A stretch of 64,000 bases of DNA, taken from NCBI GenBank assembly GCA_014529385.2, contig CM043953.1, positions 97,291,842 to 97,355,841 on the forward strand, written 5' to 3'. Under the pieces are notes generated by a model. The model was not told where the DNA came from. It did not search any database and was given only the letters and a program-made list of their open reading frames with translations. Of this stretch, positions 12,150 to 25,058 are shown piece after piece (position 1 is the first letter of the stretch; every line of letters begins with the position of its first letter). Both the position numbers and the translations under genes were made by a program. The DNA comes from Adiantum capillus-veneris (Eukaryota > Streptophyta > Polypodiopsida > Polypodiales > Pteridaceae).

Positions 12150-12673
12150 CACTTGGAGATTTCATAGTGATAGTATAAATATATGCTTTAAACAAAAAAA
12201 TGGAGACTATGTAGGATGCAAGAATTACATGTAATAGTCAATGGATATGGTGCTAAGAAATAGATTCCGATAACATGGATATTTCTATTGTGTGAAATGA
12301 CAAGAAGAGAAGTATAATAAACACATAGCTCAATGATTGAACAAAACAAGGTGAGATTTCACGATGGCTTTCCAAAAAGGAAATCAAGATATGAGGGAAA
12401 TACACACAAAATATATAAATTAGTATTTGTATTTTGGCTTTATAAAAACACAATCAAGTAATGGACAAGCATAATTCAAAAGGAGAAAGAAAAACAAAAG
12501 GTGGCTGAATCAAAACCATTTCTAAAAAATGGATAAACACAAAAGATGTACAATAATTATATTTTTACTTGAAGAAACACAAACGAGTACTGAGCAAGAA
12601 AGAACCCGATTGCTACAAGGTCCAATCTGATGATGGCTTGCTGAAAACATGACAGAGAGAGAGAGAGAGTCAC
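12150..12673 (+). repeat. Fold-back inverted repeat, left arm, outer part
   Basis: This pairs in reverse complement with about 31160-31505. For example, CGAGTACTGAGCAAGAAAGA near 12585 matches the inverse near 31226-31250, and TTCACGATGGCTTTCCAAAA near 12358 matches near 31380. A roughly 75-bp segment here, bounded by direct AATCAAG copies, is absent from the right arm. The outermost part is more diverged, so the outer limit is approximate. The arm is cut at 12673 by retrotransposon A. Confidence 0.75.
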
Positions 12674-14427
12674 TGTCATAATAACTAATATATAATTCTC
12701 CTAAATTATTTTCTCATGTTAAACTAATCATTTCATATGGGGAAGTGCTAGGGGAGAAAAAGCTAGAAAATTGGTTAAGTTGGTAGACTAGTCATAGTAG
12801 GGATCCAAAGGAGGGAAAATAGGGATCCAAAGGCGGCGCCATCTGCAAAAGAGCGATGTGAAACATTCGGCTTAAAAGACCCTAAGTTTCAGCCCATTAA
12901 GACTTCCAAAATGCTAAGGTTCCAAAATTCAAAGGTTGTGTCCAAAGGTCAAACACTAGGAAAATTGGATGCTTTGTGTGTGCTCAAAAAGTCTTCAAAG
13001 AATCCTACATAGGAGGGGGCAAGCCCTGGAAGTAGGGGGTGAGAGAGAAACACACACACACATTCACAAGCTCCTATACTCAAAGGGAATGAGGGACACA
13101 TGTCAACTCCCTAGCCCAGATGCCCACAAGGTGTACTCAAATCCTATTGAATGGCCATGGAGGTGGACCAATGAGAATTAGGCTAGAGTAAATCTAGTTC
13201 AATTAATTTAAAAACACTTAATAAAATAACCAATAAGAATTAAGCTCTCTAGAAGACTATTGGATAGTCTCCCAAGGGGTCCAATGAGCATTCAGCAACC
13301 CAATGTCTTGCTTGATTCTTATTGGCCAAGAGACAAAGGGGTCCAATGAGAGTTTAGTTATAGTAATTAATTACCTAAAGCTCTCACAAAATGGGAAAGG
13401 GGGAAACATGTCAGAAGGCTATCACTTATGCTGCTTAAATTTCATTGGCTAAGACTGGCATGGGCCAATAGGGTGTGAGCATTAGCAAATAGCAAGGGGG
13501 GTCGACTAAGAGATAGAGGGATCCAATGAGAGTTTAGTTGCAGTAATTAATTACCTAAAGCTCTCACAAAAGGGGAAAGGGGGACACATGCCAGAAGTCT
13601 ATCACTTATGCTGCTTAAATTTCATTGGCTAAGCTTGGCATGGGCCAATAGGATGTGAGCATTAGCAAATAGCAAGGGGGGTCGACCAAGAGAGAGAGGG
13701 GGATGATTTTCTCAAGGAATTATTGCATACACACTCACAATGGTCCATGTCTATGTGTGGAGTAAGAAGACTCTCTCTCTCCTTCTCAAGCTTTAATAGA
13801 AAGCTTATCACCTTTTCAAACTTGTGAGAAGGGAGGCCTACACCAACAACTCTTGGCTTTGTGATGCAAATCCAACCAAGAGCCAAGCTTCAATGCATTC
13901 TCATCTCCTCTACCATGCTAATTACTAAGCTAAGCTATGCTTATATGATTGATTATGTGAGGAGATGTACATCTTTCTCGTAAGACTACTCATACCCCGC
14001 TAGCTCTCACCATCTTTGAAGGTGTGTGAGGTTTTGGGTCTGAGACCATGAGGGAATTGATGTTGTGTTTTATGAGTGTTTTTCTTAGTGCTTGAATTTT
14101 CCATCTTCATTGCACTAGCTATTATTGAAGGAACACAAAGAATTGTATAGCGTTAAATGTCTCTCTTGTTTGGGAGAAACCATAACACAAAGTCTTTTGG
14201 AGGGGGGACCGGCTCCATGTAAATCCGTTACTCAACTATCGTCAATAGCTTAATTTCTCTCTCTTTTGAAGTAGTGTTCATGCTATCTAACTAGGTGTTA
14301 TACCTTTTGTTGCTCTCTCTACCCAAGCACTCTCGCTATTCTCATTAGGAATTTATTCTAATGAAATTCTCACTATGTTCATGCTATTTTCCGCTACACA
14401 CACGTTACTAGGCCGTTAAATGTTACA
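12674..14427 (+). repeat. 5' LTR of element A
   Basis: Begins TGTCATA and ends GTTACA, about 1754 bp. It matches the 3' LTR (20016-21331 plus 30187-30426) and the reversed LTRs of element B. It is about 200 bp longer than its partner, mostly because of an internal 180-bp tandem duplication. Confidence 0.9.
13342..13701. repeat. 180-bp tandem duplication inside the LTR
   Basis: Two adjacent copies, 13342-13521 and 13522-13701, both begin TCCAATGAGAGTTTAGTT and both run through CACTTATGCTGCTTAAATTT to GCAAGGGGGGTCGAC. They differ at scattered positions. Neither the 3' LTR of A nor the LTRs of B has the second copy, so the duplication arose in this LTR after insertion or in its direct parent. 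Confidence 0.88.
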
Positions 14428-14428
14428 T

Positions 14429-14445
14429 TGGTATCAAATCACAAG
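14429..14445 (+). promoter_or_regulatory. Primer-binding site of element A
   Basis: TGGTATCAAATCAC follows the LTR end by one base. Plant chromoviruses commonly use TGGTATCAGAGC, complementary to the 3' end of initiator-methionine tRNA. Element B keeps the canonical form at the same place. Confidence 0.85.
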
Positions 14446-14783
14446 GTTTCTCTTTTCTTGATCAAGAAGGGAGGTCCTCAAGCTAGCCATAAATGGTTGG
14501 TACTGCAGTCATGTAGATACCGGGGCATCACCGTCGAGAGCTATGGTTTTAATAGTGGAGTCCTACGGGGCTTGCCTACGGCTTAACCACTATTGAGCTA
14601 TTAGAAGCTTGACAGGAGCCGGTGTTGTTTTGGTGTTGAAGGACCCTCTCTTCTATTCCTTGCAACTAATGGTATTTGAGTGATAGGTAAATAGCTTGAG
14701 TGCAACTAGGGTAAATAGGAGTAGCAACTAGCGCTTCAAGTGCCAAAGTACATCTAAAAAATTTACACCTAAAAGTTGTTAGA

Positions 14784-16315
14784 ATGGCTGACAATAGTAA
14801 AGAGAGTGAAATTAATGTTGATAACTATGATTTTGCTAATGAGCAGGCTACTAATGATGCCCCTGTGCTTGCTAACTACCTTGTTTCTAGGCTTCAACAA
14901 GCCATGGGAAATCCATCCCTCCAAAGGGAAGTGCAACGGCAGCTTCGAGCCCATCTGATTCTCCAAGCTCCCCACCATGATGAGAGAGTACTAGGAAGCC
15001 TCCTTGTGAGACTTCCAAAAGAGGCCTCTCTCTGAGTCAAGAAGAAGAAGAGGATCCATACGAAGGGCTCAAAAATTTTCTTCTTGATGACGCATCTCCT
15101 TCTCAAAGGAGAACTCAAAAGCCTCCACCGAAGGAACGAAAAAGAAGTGAGTATCCTACCACCTCGGCGGAGATGGTTGCACGAAGACGGCAGCCTAAAC
15201 GCTCTCCATCACCTCCAAAATGGAGAAGACCATCTCACACTTCTCCACACCATAATTCAAAGAGGGATGACAAAAAGCAAGAGAAGAAAAAGGCGAGAAA
15301 GAGGACACCCTCTTCTACATCTTCTTCATTCTCTTCCTCTTATGAAAGTGATGGTGTAGAAAAAGAAGATCAAGGCAAAAAAAATGCAAGAAAGAGGTCA
15401 CCCTCTTCTCCATCTTCCTCAAATTCTTCATCTTCTGAAGAAAGTGATGGTGCAACTTTTGAACCATAAAAAAGAAGAGGCCATAGAAAATCCTATGCCA
15501 CGTGGAAGAGGTCGTCCAAGCTCAAGAAGTTCAAAGCGGGAGGAAAGATCATCTCTTTCCTTACCTACAATGGCAGCTTTGGTGCTACAGACAAAGTCTT
15601 GCCCTTTATCCAATAATTCGTTGCGGCGTTTGGAGATGAGGGCTTCATGGAGTCCTCTTTAAGCTACACCATGCAACTATGCACTTTCAAAAGTTCGCCA
15701 GGCAATGGTGGTCTAGCCTACAGGCCAATGGTGAAGCTCCACGAACATGGAAAGCTTTAAGAGCTTCCATTATGAAGCAATTTTTGTTCACTGATGCCAA
15801 AGACAAAGTACTAACCAAATGGAAATGCTTCAAGCTCTCTCCCTTTGAATCCATTCACATATATGTAGACAAGTTTTGGGACCTACAACTCAAAGCCACT
15901 GTCTTCAAAAAGTTGGATTTTGGAGAGCAAAAGCAACAATTTTGTGCAGGCTTAACTCAAGAAATGGTGGAGTATGTCAACTCCCAAAGGCCACGCACCA
16001 TATCGGTGGTTATACACCATACTATGGTGGCTTCTCGAATCAATTTTCAAACAACAGCTAAGAGAAATTCTAAGCCCACGAAAAACAAGGGTTCCAATGA
16101 GCCTAAGGGGAAGGACAATGTCCAAAAGTCTCCTAAGGGAAATTCCAACAAAGATACGGAGAAGAGAGTTTACAAAGGCAAAAACAAACTCTCTCCTGAA
16201 GAGCTTGAGCATTATCTCAAGGATAACTGTTGTTTCAAGTACTACGCTTGTCCCCAAAAGAACACCCGCCATGAACCTCCTAGAGCTAGCTACCTTGGTC
16301 GAAATACAAGAGGAT
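14784..16315 (+). pseudogene. gag of element A, decayed
   Basis: The start at 14784 (MADNSKESEINVDN) matches the open gag frame of B. Domains in order: an N-terminal region (YLVSRLQQAMGNPSLQ), a long Ser/Arg/Lys-rich linker (15170-15469, with KARKRTPSSTSSS), a capsid-like part (RQWWSSLQANGEAPRTW, LDFGEQKQQFCAGL) and a nucleocapsid remnant. The nucleocapsid zinc knuckle is damaged: B has CFKCGEQGH...C where A reads CCFKYYACPQK, so the first knuckle residues are lost. A frameshift lies near 14990, a TAA ends the linker at 15469, and further shifts occur around 15615-15670. Gag would package element RNA; this copy cannot. Confidence 0.85.
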
Positions 16316-16387
16316 GAAACTCACCACAAAGGATCTCCTCTATGCCATTCTTGGGGAAAGTTAAGAGAACCCCAACGTAAGAGAACA

Positions 16388-19300
16388 TGATGATTTTATT
16401 CTCTTTGACCCTGGTTCTACTCACAATTTCATATCCACAGAGTTGGCCACCAAGCTAGGCATACAAGCTTACGAGATGGGAGATGTCATACCTACCTCCG
16501 TAGACGGTGCTTTCAAGGGGCAAGAAGCTTCAGTCACTCCCTTAATCGGGAAATTGAGTCTCCATGTCCAAAGGTATGTGGACAAAGAGGACTTCTTTAT
16601 CTCTCCTCTCAAGCACTAGGATGTAATCCTAGGGGCACTATGGTTTGATCGCATGGCTACCAATGTTAAATTCCCTAAAAGAAGAATCTACTTTAGGTTC
16701 AGGGAAAAGATATTTACATAGATGCCAAGAAAATGGGTAACATTATACCCATTGTACATACGCAAGCTTTCAAAAAGTCAATAAAGAGCTCTATTTCCGT
16801 GTACATGATTTTTATTAAAGATTCTCAAAATGAACCTAATGTTTTAGTAAAAGAAAATATACACACTCACAAGGAATTAGAGTTATCCAATTTTCTCAAG
16901 CGTTTTCAAGATGTCTTTATTGACGACATCCCTTGTGAGCTACCTCCTAAACAAGGCAATGATGACCATGCAATTGAACTTCTTCCAGGAAGTTCACCGC
17001 CTAATAAACCTCCTTATAGAGTTTCTCAAGCTCAACAAGAGGAGATTATGTGGCAAGTGCATGAGTTAGTTGAGAAGGGCATGGTTAGTCCTAGCTCATC
17101 TCCATTTTCTTCTCCTGTGCTACTACTGCAACATAAAGATGGCACATATCATACGTGTGTCAACTATAGAGCACTAAATAGGATCACTATCAAGAATAGG
17201 TTTCCCATTCCACGGGTAGAAGACCTATTTGATAAGCTACAAGGATCGACCTACTTAGGATTGACCTAAAAATTGTCTACCATTAAATAAGGATAGTTGA
17301 TCAAGACATTGTAAAGACCGATTTTGCACTACGTTTGGTCTTTACAAACACATTGTCATGCCTTTTGGCTTGACCAATGCACCAACCACATTCAACCGCT
17401 TGATGGAGAAGCTATTCAGGACTCACCAAACCTTTACTGGAGTGTTCTTTGATGATATCATCGTCTACTCTAATTCATTAGATGAACACAAGCAACACCT
17501 CCAGGTAATATTTCAAGTTCTAAGAGAGAATAAAATTTATGTTAATCGAAAGAAAAGTGAATATTTCTTGCAAGAAATTCAATATTTAGGTCACATTATC
17601 TCTCAAGATGGCATCCAAATGGATCCATCAAAGTTAGACGTAATAAAAGGATGGCCTAAACCAAGGAATCTTCATGAACTAAGAAGCTTTATAGGTTTGT
17701 GTGCATACTATAGATGCTTCATAGAAAAGTTAGGTATACATGGTCTACATAGGAGAACAATACTTTCCAAAAGCTTAAAGTAAAGTTGATCTCTCAACCA
17801 GTGCTTACACTACCGAATCTCTCAAAGCCATTTGAGGTCCAATATGACACTTGTGGTGATTTCCTTGGAGCTCTTTTTCTCCAAGAAGGGCACGCCCTAG
17901 CCTATGAAAGTCGAAGGCTCGACCTTGTTGAGCAAGCTCTAGGAATATATGAAAAGGAACTCCTCGTAGTTCTACATGCCTTAGACTCATGGAAGCACTA
18001 TTGATTGGGGACTCCTTTCATTCTGCAAACGGATCACCAAGGTCTTAAGTACTTCATGACGTAGACCAAGCTCTACGACAAACAAATGAGGTTGGCAAAT
18101 TTTCTTTCGCAATTTCATTTTCATATTTCTCACATTGTTGGCAAGCATAATCAAGTAGCCGATGCACTCTCAAGACAGCTGAGAGTGAATGCGGTTTCCA
18201 TAGAAACTCACAATGATCTATCTTCTATGATAGATGAGTAAGCTATTGATCCCGATTTTAGAGATGTGATTTCAGCCCTTGCATTAGGGGAAAAAGAGGA
18301 ACCATTTACTTGACAAGATGGTTATCTTCTCTATGGCAATAGACTATGCGTTACTAACTCACTACGTGAGAAAGTAATGTATGAATCTCATGCTTCTTCT
18401 CATGCACGGCATAGAGGGATTCAGTCTACCCTAAAAGGGATTGAAACATATTTCTAATGGCCTACCATGGAAGCAAACATACAAGACTATGTTTCCAAAT
18501 GTGTGGTATGCCAAAAGATGAAGTTTGATAAAGGGAAGCAACCTGGATTGCTTCGACCTTTGCCAATCCCTAATTCACCATGGGACAACATATCCATGGA
18601 TTTTATCTTTGGATTTCCTAAGTCTATCCATGGGAATACAAAAATATGGACGATAGTAGACAGGTTGAGTAAACAAGCTCATTTTATACCTGTCAAAGAG
18701 ACTATCAAAGCCCATCAAATGGCAACCCTCTTCATTTCACAAATCTTCAAGTACCATGGCTTGCCAATGTCCATAGTGTTGGATAGAGATCCTAGAATGA
18801 CCAATAATTTCTAGAAGGGTCTCTTTGAGAATTTAGGGACAAGGCTAAATTTTCTTCAGCCTATCCCCACAAAGGGATGGCCAAAGTGAAATAGCTAACC
18901 TAACAATCCTTGATCTACAAAAAGCCTACGTAACGGAAGTAGATCAAAGGTCCCAATGGGAGAAGTACTTACCCTTAGTGGAGTATGCCTACAATAACAT
19001 TGTACATGCTTCCACGGGAAAAGCACCTTTCGTGGTAATTAAAGTCCCGTGCTACTTAAAGTACGCGAGAAGATCTTCGCTACAGATGAGTATAGCCGAG
19101 ACCTACAAGAATCTTTCCAAAAGATTAAGGATGCTATCTCTATCTCACAACAAAGTCAAAAGCATATTGTTGATAAGCACAGAAGATCCAAGCATTTAAA
19201 GAAAATGATTGGGTTTTACTCAAATTTCCCAAGGCTCGATTAAGGCACATGATGGGCAAGAACCCTACGTGACACCAGAAGTACTATGCTAAGTTAGCAA

Positions 19301-19662
19301 AAAGGTACTATGGTTCTTTCCAGATTCTTAGTCCAATCAATGAGATGGCCTATCAACTCAAGTTGCCTAGCCATTGGCTCATAAACAATGCTTTTCATGT
19401 GAGCGTACTAAATCCTAACAAAGGAGAGCCACCTCAAGAACCAACTAGTGAAGACCCACCGGAGATCAAGGACCAAGAAGAGGTGCTGCAGGCCGAGTCC
19501 CTTCTCCGACATGAAGACAAGGTACTAAGAGTTGGTAAGACTATCCGATGATATCTTATTAAGTCTAAGAATTATCCTTTTGAATATGCTAGATGGATGC
19601 AAGGCATACAACTAAAGGATAATCTAAACCTTGTCAATGCTTACAATGCTTCCCTAGAGTAA
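16388..19662 (+). pseudogene. pol of element A (PR-RT-RH-IN-chromodomain), decayed
   Basis: The protease region opens near 16390 with FILFDPGSTHNFIS. Reverse transcriptase runs about 16930-17780, with a catalytic-type GVFFDDIIVYSNS near 17440 (FDDI in place of the common YVDD). RNase H spans about 17786-18200, and the integrase zinc region follows near 18400-18530 (YVSKCVVCQKMK). The integrase core has SMDFIFGFP and LDRDPRM near 18590 and 18780. The C-terminal segment at 19345-19662 resembles a chromodomain, as in element B. Stops or shifts occur at about 16618, 17268, 17783, 18003, 18813 and elsewhere, so the gene is dead. Confidence 0.88.
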
Positions 19663-20001
19663 GCAAATGTACAAATGTTTAAAATGAACAAAGTCTTTGT
19701 CTTATAAGACTCTCTTTTTCTTTATTGTGCACAAACGTGAATTAGTATGCATGCTTAGATCAAGTTTGCGGAGACGACGTCTCCCAAACACCAAGTAGAC
19801 CTTGTCACTATACTATGGAAGATTGATAGGACTAATGTGCAGACATGCTTGCGACATCTTAGGGTCTCAAGCGGCAAATGGACTAGTCATCCATTCTGAA
19901 ACAATGTCATAGGGTAATATAGGGATCCTCTACCCACTAGAAAAAGGAATAATGAATATGCTTTATCTTCTCTAGCCCATAGTCGAGGACGAAAATGGTT
20001 T

Positions 20002-20015
20002 CAAGAGAGAGGTAA
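20002..20015 (+). promoter_or_regulatory. Polypurine tract of element A
   Basis: CAAGAGAGAGGTAA immediately precedes the 3' LTR start, where plus-strand synthesis is primed. The same sequence is present in reverse next to the 3' LTRs of B and C. Confidence 0.8.
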
Positions 20016-21331
20016 TGTCATAGTAACTAATATCTAATTCTCCTAAATGATTTTCTCATATTAAACTGGTCATTTAATATGGAGAAGTGCCAGGGGAGAA
20101 AAAGATAGAATATTGGTTAAGCTGGCAGACCAGCCATAGTAGGGATCCAAAGGGGGGGCCATCTGCAAAAGAGCAATGTGTACCAATGGGCTTAAAAGAC
20201 CCTAAGGTTTAGCCCATTAAGACTTCCAAAATGCTAAGGTTCCAAAATTCAAAGGTTGTGTCCAAAGGTCAAACACTAGGAAAATTGGATGCTTTGCGTG
20301 TGCTCAAAAAGTCTTCAAATAATCCTACATAGGAGGCGACAAGCCTGGGAAGCAGGGGATGAGAGAGAAACAAACACACACACACTCACAAGCTCCTGTA
20401 CACAAAGGGAATGAGGGACACATGTCAGCTCCCTAGCCCAGATGCCCACAAGGTGTACTCAAATCCTATTGGGATGGCCATGGAGGTGGACCGATGAGAA
20501 TTAGGCTAGAGTAAATCTAGTTCAATTAATTTAAAAACACTTAATAAAAGAACCAATAATAATTAAGCTCTTTGGAAGACTATTGGACAATCTCCCAAGG
20601 GGTCCAATGAGCATTCAGCAGCCCAATGGCTTGTCTGATTCCAATTGGCCAGGAGACAAAGGTTTCCAATGAGATTTTAGTTACATTAATTAATTACCTA
20701 AAGCTCTCACAAAAGGGGAAAGGGGGACACATGTCCGAAGGCTATCACTTATGCTACTTCATTGGCTAAGCCTGGCATGGGCCAATAGGGTGTGAGCATT
20801 AGCAAATAGCAAGAGGGGTCGACCAAGGGAGAGAGGGGGCAGATTTTCTCAAGGCATTATTGCATACACACTCACACTAGTCCATGTCCATGTGTGGAGT
20901 AAGAATACTCTCTCTCTCCTTCTCAAGCTTTAATGGAAATCTTATCACCTACTCCAAGCTTGTGAGAAGGGAGGCCTACACCAACAACTCTTGGATTTGT
21001 GATGCAAATCCAACCAAGAGCCAAGCTTCAATGCATGTTCATCTCCTCTACCATGCTAAGCTATGCTAATATGAGTAATTATGTGAGTAGATGTACATCT
21101 TTCTCGTAAGACTACTCCCTCTTCCTCTCAATCTACTCTCATACCCTGCTAGCTCTCACCATCTTTGAAGGTGTGTGAGGTCTTGTGTCTGAGACCGTGA
21201 GGGAATTGATGTTGTGTTTTATAAGTGTTTTGCTTAAAGTTTCCATCTTCATTGCACTAGCTAGTATTGAAGGAACACAAAGAATTGTATTGTAAAATGT
21301 CTCTCTTGATGGGAGAAACCATAATACAACG
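20016..21331 (+). repeat. 3' LTR of element A, first part
   Basis: Begins TGTCATAGTAAC and matches the 5' LTR until 21331, where element B interrupts. It continues at 30187. Confidence 0.92.
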
Positions 21332-22522
21332 TGTAACATTTAATGGCCTAAAAACTTATGTGTAGCGGAAATTAGCATGAACATTGTGGGAACTTCATTA
21401 GAATAGATTCCTAATGAGAATTACAAGAGTGCTTGGGTGGAGAGAGCAACAAAAAACATAACACCTAGCTAGATAGCATCAACAATACTTTCAAAAGAGA
21501 GAGAAATTAAGCTATTGACAACAGTTGAGGACCGGATTTGCATGGAGCCGGTCCCCCCTCCAAAAGGCTTTGTATTATGGTTTCTCCCATCAAGAGAGAC
21601 ATTGTACAATACAATTCTTTGTGTTCCTTCAAGACTAGCTAGTGCAATGAAGATCGAAGCTTCATGCACTAAGCAAAACACTTAGCAAACACAACATCAA
21701 TTATCCCCGTTCTCAGACCCAAGACCTCACACACCTTCGAAGATGGTGAGAGCTAGCAAGGTATGAGAGTAGATTGAGAGGAAGAAGGAGAATCTTACGA
21801 GAAATATGTACATCTCCTCACATAATCACTCATATTAGCATAGCTTAGCTTAGTAATTAGCTTGGTAGAGGAGATGAGCATGCATTGAATCTTGTCTCTT
21901 GGTTAGATTTGCATCCACATGCCAAGAGTATGTCGATGTAGGCTTCTATCTCACAAGCTTGGAGTAGGTGATGAGCTCTCCATTAAGGCTTGGGAAGAGA
22001 TAGTCTTCTTTACTTCACACATAGATTGTGTGTGAGTGTGTGTGTGATAATGCCTTGCAAAAATCAGCCCCCTCTCTCTCTTGAGCGAGCCCTCTTGCTA
22101 TTTTGCTCTTGCTCTACCCTCATTGGATCCCCCCAAGTCAAGCCAATGACTATTCAGCAGCATAAGTGATAGCCTTCTGACATGTGTCCCCCTTTCCCCT
22201 TTTGTGAGAGCTTTAGGTAATTTAATAATTCAACTAAACTCTCATTGGACCCCTTTGCCTCCTGGCCAATAGGAATCAGGCAAGCCATTGGGCTGCTGAA
22301 TGCTCATTGGACCCCTTGGAAGACTGTCCAATAGTCATCCAGGAGACATAATTTTCATTGGTTATTTTATTAGTGTTTCTTAAATTAATTAAACTAGATT
22401 TACTCTAGTCTAATTCTCGTTGGTCCACCTCCAAGGCCATCCAATAGGAATTGGGTACACCTTGTGGGCATCTGGCCTAGGGAACTGACATGTGTCCCTC
22501 ATTCCCTTTGTGTAAAGGGAGC

Positions 22523-22559
<37 letters not shown>

Positions 22560-22936
22560 CTTCTCTCTCATCCCATTCTTGCTAGGCTCACCCCCTCCTA
22601 TGTAGGGATTTGAAAAGACTTTTTTGGTCACACACAAAGCATCCAATTCCCTTAAGGTTGACCTTTGGACACAACCTTTGAATTTTGAAACCTTAGCATT
22701 TTGGAAGTCTTAATGGGCTGAACCTTAGGGTCTTTTTAGCCCATTGTTGCACATGGATCTTTTGCAGATGGCCCCCCCTTTGGATCCCTATTTTCCCTCC
22801 TTTGGATCCCTACTATGGCCGGTCGGCTAGCTTAACCAATATTCTAGCTTTTTCTCCCCTGGCACTTCCCCATATTAAATGATCAGTTTAACATGGGGAA
22901 ATCATTTAGGAGAATTAGATATTGATTATTATGACA
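21332..22936 (-). repeat. 3' LTR of element B
   Basis: About 1605 bp, ending at ATGACA next to the reversed polypurine tract. It matches 28631-30186 closely, with a longer (GT)n run near 22525 and a segment near 21950-21980 that the other LTR lacks. Confidence 0.92.
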
Positions 22937-22951
22937 TTACCTCTCTCTTGA
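22937..22951 (-). promoter_or_regulatory. Polypurine tract of element B
   Basis: The minus strand reads CAAGAGAGAGGTAA directly before the 3' LTR, as in element A. Confidence 0.8.
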
Positions 22952-23291
22952 AATAATAGTCGTCCTCGACTATGGTGTAGAGAAGATAAAGCATATTCAT
23001 GAATCCTTTTGTTAGCGGGTAGAGGATCCCTATGTTACCCTACGACATCATTCCACAATGGATGACTAGTCCATTTGGCGCTTGAGAGCCTGAGGCTGCC
23101 GCAAGAATGTCTGCACATTAGTCCTATCAGTCTTCCATAGTAGAGTGACAAGCTCTACTTGGTGTTTGGGAGACGTCGTCTCCGCAAACTTGATCTAAGC
23201 ATGCATACTACTTAATTTCTGTGCACAATAAAGAAAAAGAGAGTCTTATAATACAAAAACTTTGTTCATTTTTAACATTTTGTACATTTGC

Positions 23292-23850
23292 TTACTCTTG
23301 GGAGGCATTGTAAGCATTGACAAGGTTTAGGTTATCCTTTAGTTGTATGTCTTGCATCCATCTAGCATCTTCAAAAGGATAATTCTTAAACTTAATAAGA
23401 TATCTTCGGATAGTGTTACCACCTCTTAGTACCTTGTCTTCATGTCGAAGAATGGACTCAGGCTGCAGCACCTCCTCTTGGTCCTCGATCTCCAGTGGGT
23501 CTTCAATAGTTGGTTCTTGAGGTGGCTCTCCTTTGTAAGGCTTTAATAGGCTCACATGGAAATCATTGTGTATAAGCCAATGATTGGGCAACTTGAGTTG
23601 ATAGGCCATCTCATTGATTGGCCTAAGAATCTGGAAGGGACCATAGTACCTTTTTGCTAGTTTAGCATAGTACTTTTGGTGGCCCGTAGGATTCTTGCCC
23701 GTCGTGTGCCTTAATCGAGCCTTAGGAAACTTTAATAAGACCCAATCATTTTCTTTAAAGGTTTGGGCTCTTCTGTGCTTGTCAGCAGTAGCCTTTTGCC
23801 TTTGCTGTGAGATAGAGATAGCATCCTTAATCTTTTGAAAAGATTCTTGT
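23292..23850 (-). pseudogene. Integrase C-terminus and chromodomain of element B
   Basis: Residues MAYQLKLPNHWLIHNDFHVS (23609 downward) form the usual end of the integrase, with the fold that follows GPFQIL in Ty3/gypsy. The tail contains ILRHEDKVLRGG, RRYLIKFKNYPFEDARW and NLVNAYN, matching the chromodomain pattern of a basic strand, a Lys-rich core ending in a Trp, and a C-terminal helix. Chromodomains direct chromovirus integration to particular chromatin. The end is a stop at 23292. The link to the upstream integrase core crosses a nonsense codon near 23856. Confidence 0.85.
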
Positions 23851-23855
23851 AGGTC

Positions 23856-25058
23856 TCAGCTATACTCATCTGCAGCGAAGATCTTCCCATGTACCTTAAG
23901 TAGCAAGGGACTTTTTGATCTTCCCTCAATTACCTCGAAATGTACTTTTCCCATGGAAGTATGTACAGTGTTATTGTAAGCATACTCCACTAAGGGTAAG
24001 TACTTCTCCCATTGGGATCTTTGATCTACTTCCGTTACATAGGCTTTTAGTAGATTGAGAATGGTTAGGTTATCTATTTCACTTTGGCCATCCGTTTGTG
24101 GATGATAGGCCGAAGAGAAGTTTAACCTTGTCCCTAAATTCTCAAAGAGACCCTTCCAAAAATTACTGGTCATTCTAGGATCTCTATCCGACACTATGGA
24201 CATTGGCAAGCCATGGTACTTGAAAATTTATGAAATGAAGAGGGTTGCCAAAGTTTGATGGGATTTGATGGTCTTTTTGACAGGTATAAAATCAGCTTGT
24301 TTGCTGAACCTGTCTACTATCATCCATATTCCCGTATTTCCATGGATAGACTTAGGCAATCCAAAGATAAAATCCATGGATATGCTCTCCCATGGTGAAT
24401 TAGGGATTGGCAAGCGTTGAAGCAATCCAAGTTGCTTCCCTCTATCAAATTTTGTCTTTTGGCATACCATACATTTAGAAACATACTCTTGTATGTTCAC
24501 TTTCATGGTAGTCCAATAGAAATATGTTTCAATTCCCTTTAAGGTAGACTGAATCCCTCTATGCCCCACATACGGTGGAGCATGAGAATCATACATTACT
24601 TTCTCACGTAGTGAGTTAGTAATGCATAGTCTATTGCCATAGAGAAGATAACCATCTTGTAAAGTAAATGGTTCTTCTTTCTTCCCTAATGCAAGGGCTG
24701 AAATCACATCTCTAAAATCGGGATCAATAGCATACTCATCTATCATTGAAGATAGATCATTGTGAGTTGCTATGGAAACCGCATTCACTCTCGGCCGTCT
24801 TGAGAGTGCATCGGCTACTTGATTATGCTTGCCAGCAATGTGAGAAATATGAAAATGAAATTGCGAAAGGAAATTTTCCCACCTCATTTGTTTGTCGGAG
24901 AGCTTGGTCTGTGTCATGAAGTACTTAAGACTTTGGTGATCCGTTCGCAGAATGAAAGGAGTCCCCAATAAATAGTGCTTCCATGAGTCTAAGGCATGTA
25001 GAACTGCAAGGATTTCCTTTTCATATATGCCTAGAGCTTGCTCAACAGGGTCGAGGCT
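23856..25058 (-). pseudogene. RNase H and integrase of element B
   Basis: The minus strand reads RNase H first (FILRTDHQSLKYF; HIAGKHNQVADALSRRP), then the integrase zinc-binding part (HAPPYVGHRG, then YVSKCMVCQKTK: H, H, C, C). The core follows with SMDFIFGLP, VSDRDPRM and TDGQSEIDNL (D, D, E). Two in-frame stops interrupt it: one at 24228-24230 (CAA in the A copy, TAA here) and one at 23856-23858 (CGA in A, TGA here). The frame is otherwise continuous. Integrase would join element DNA to the chromosome. Confidence 0.9.
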
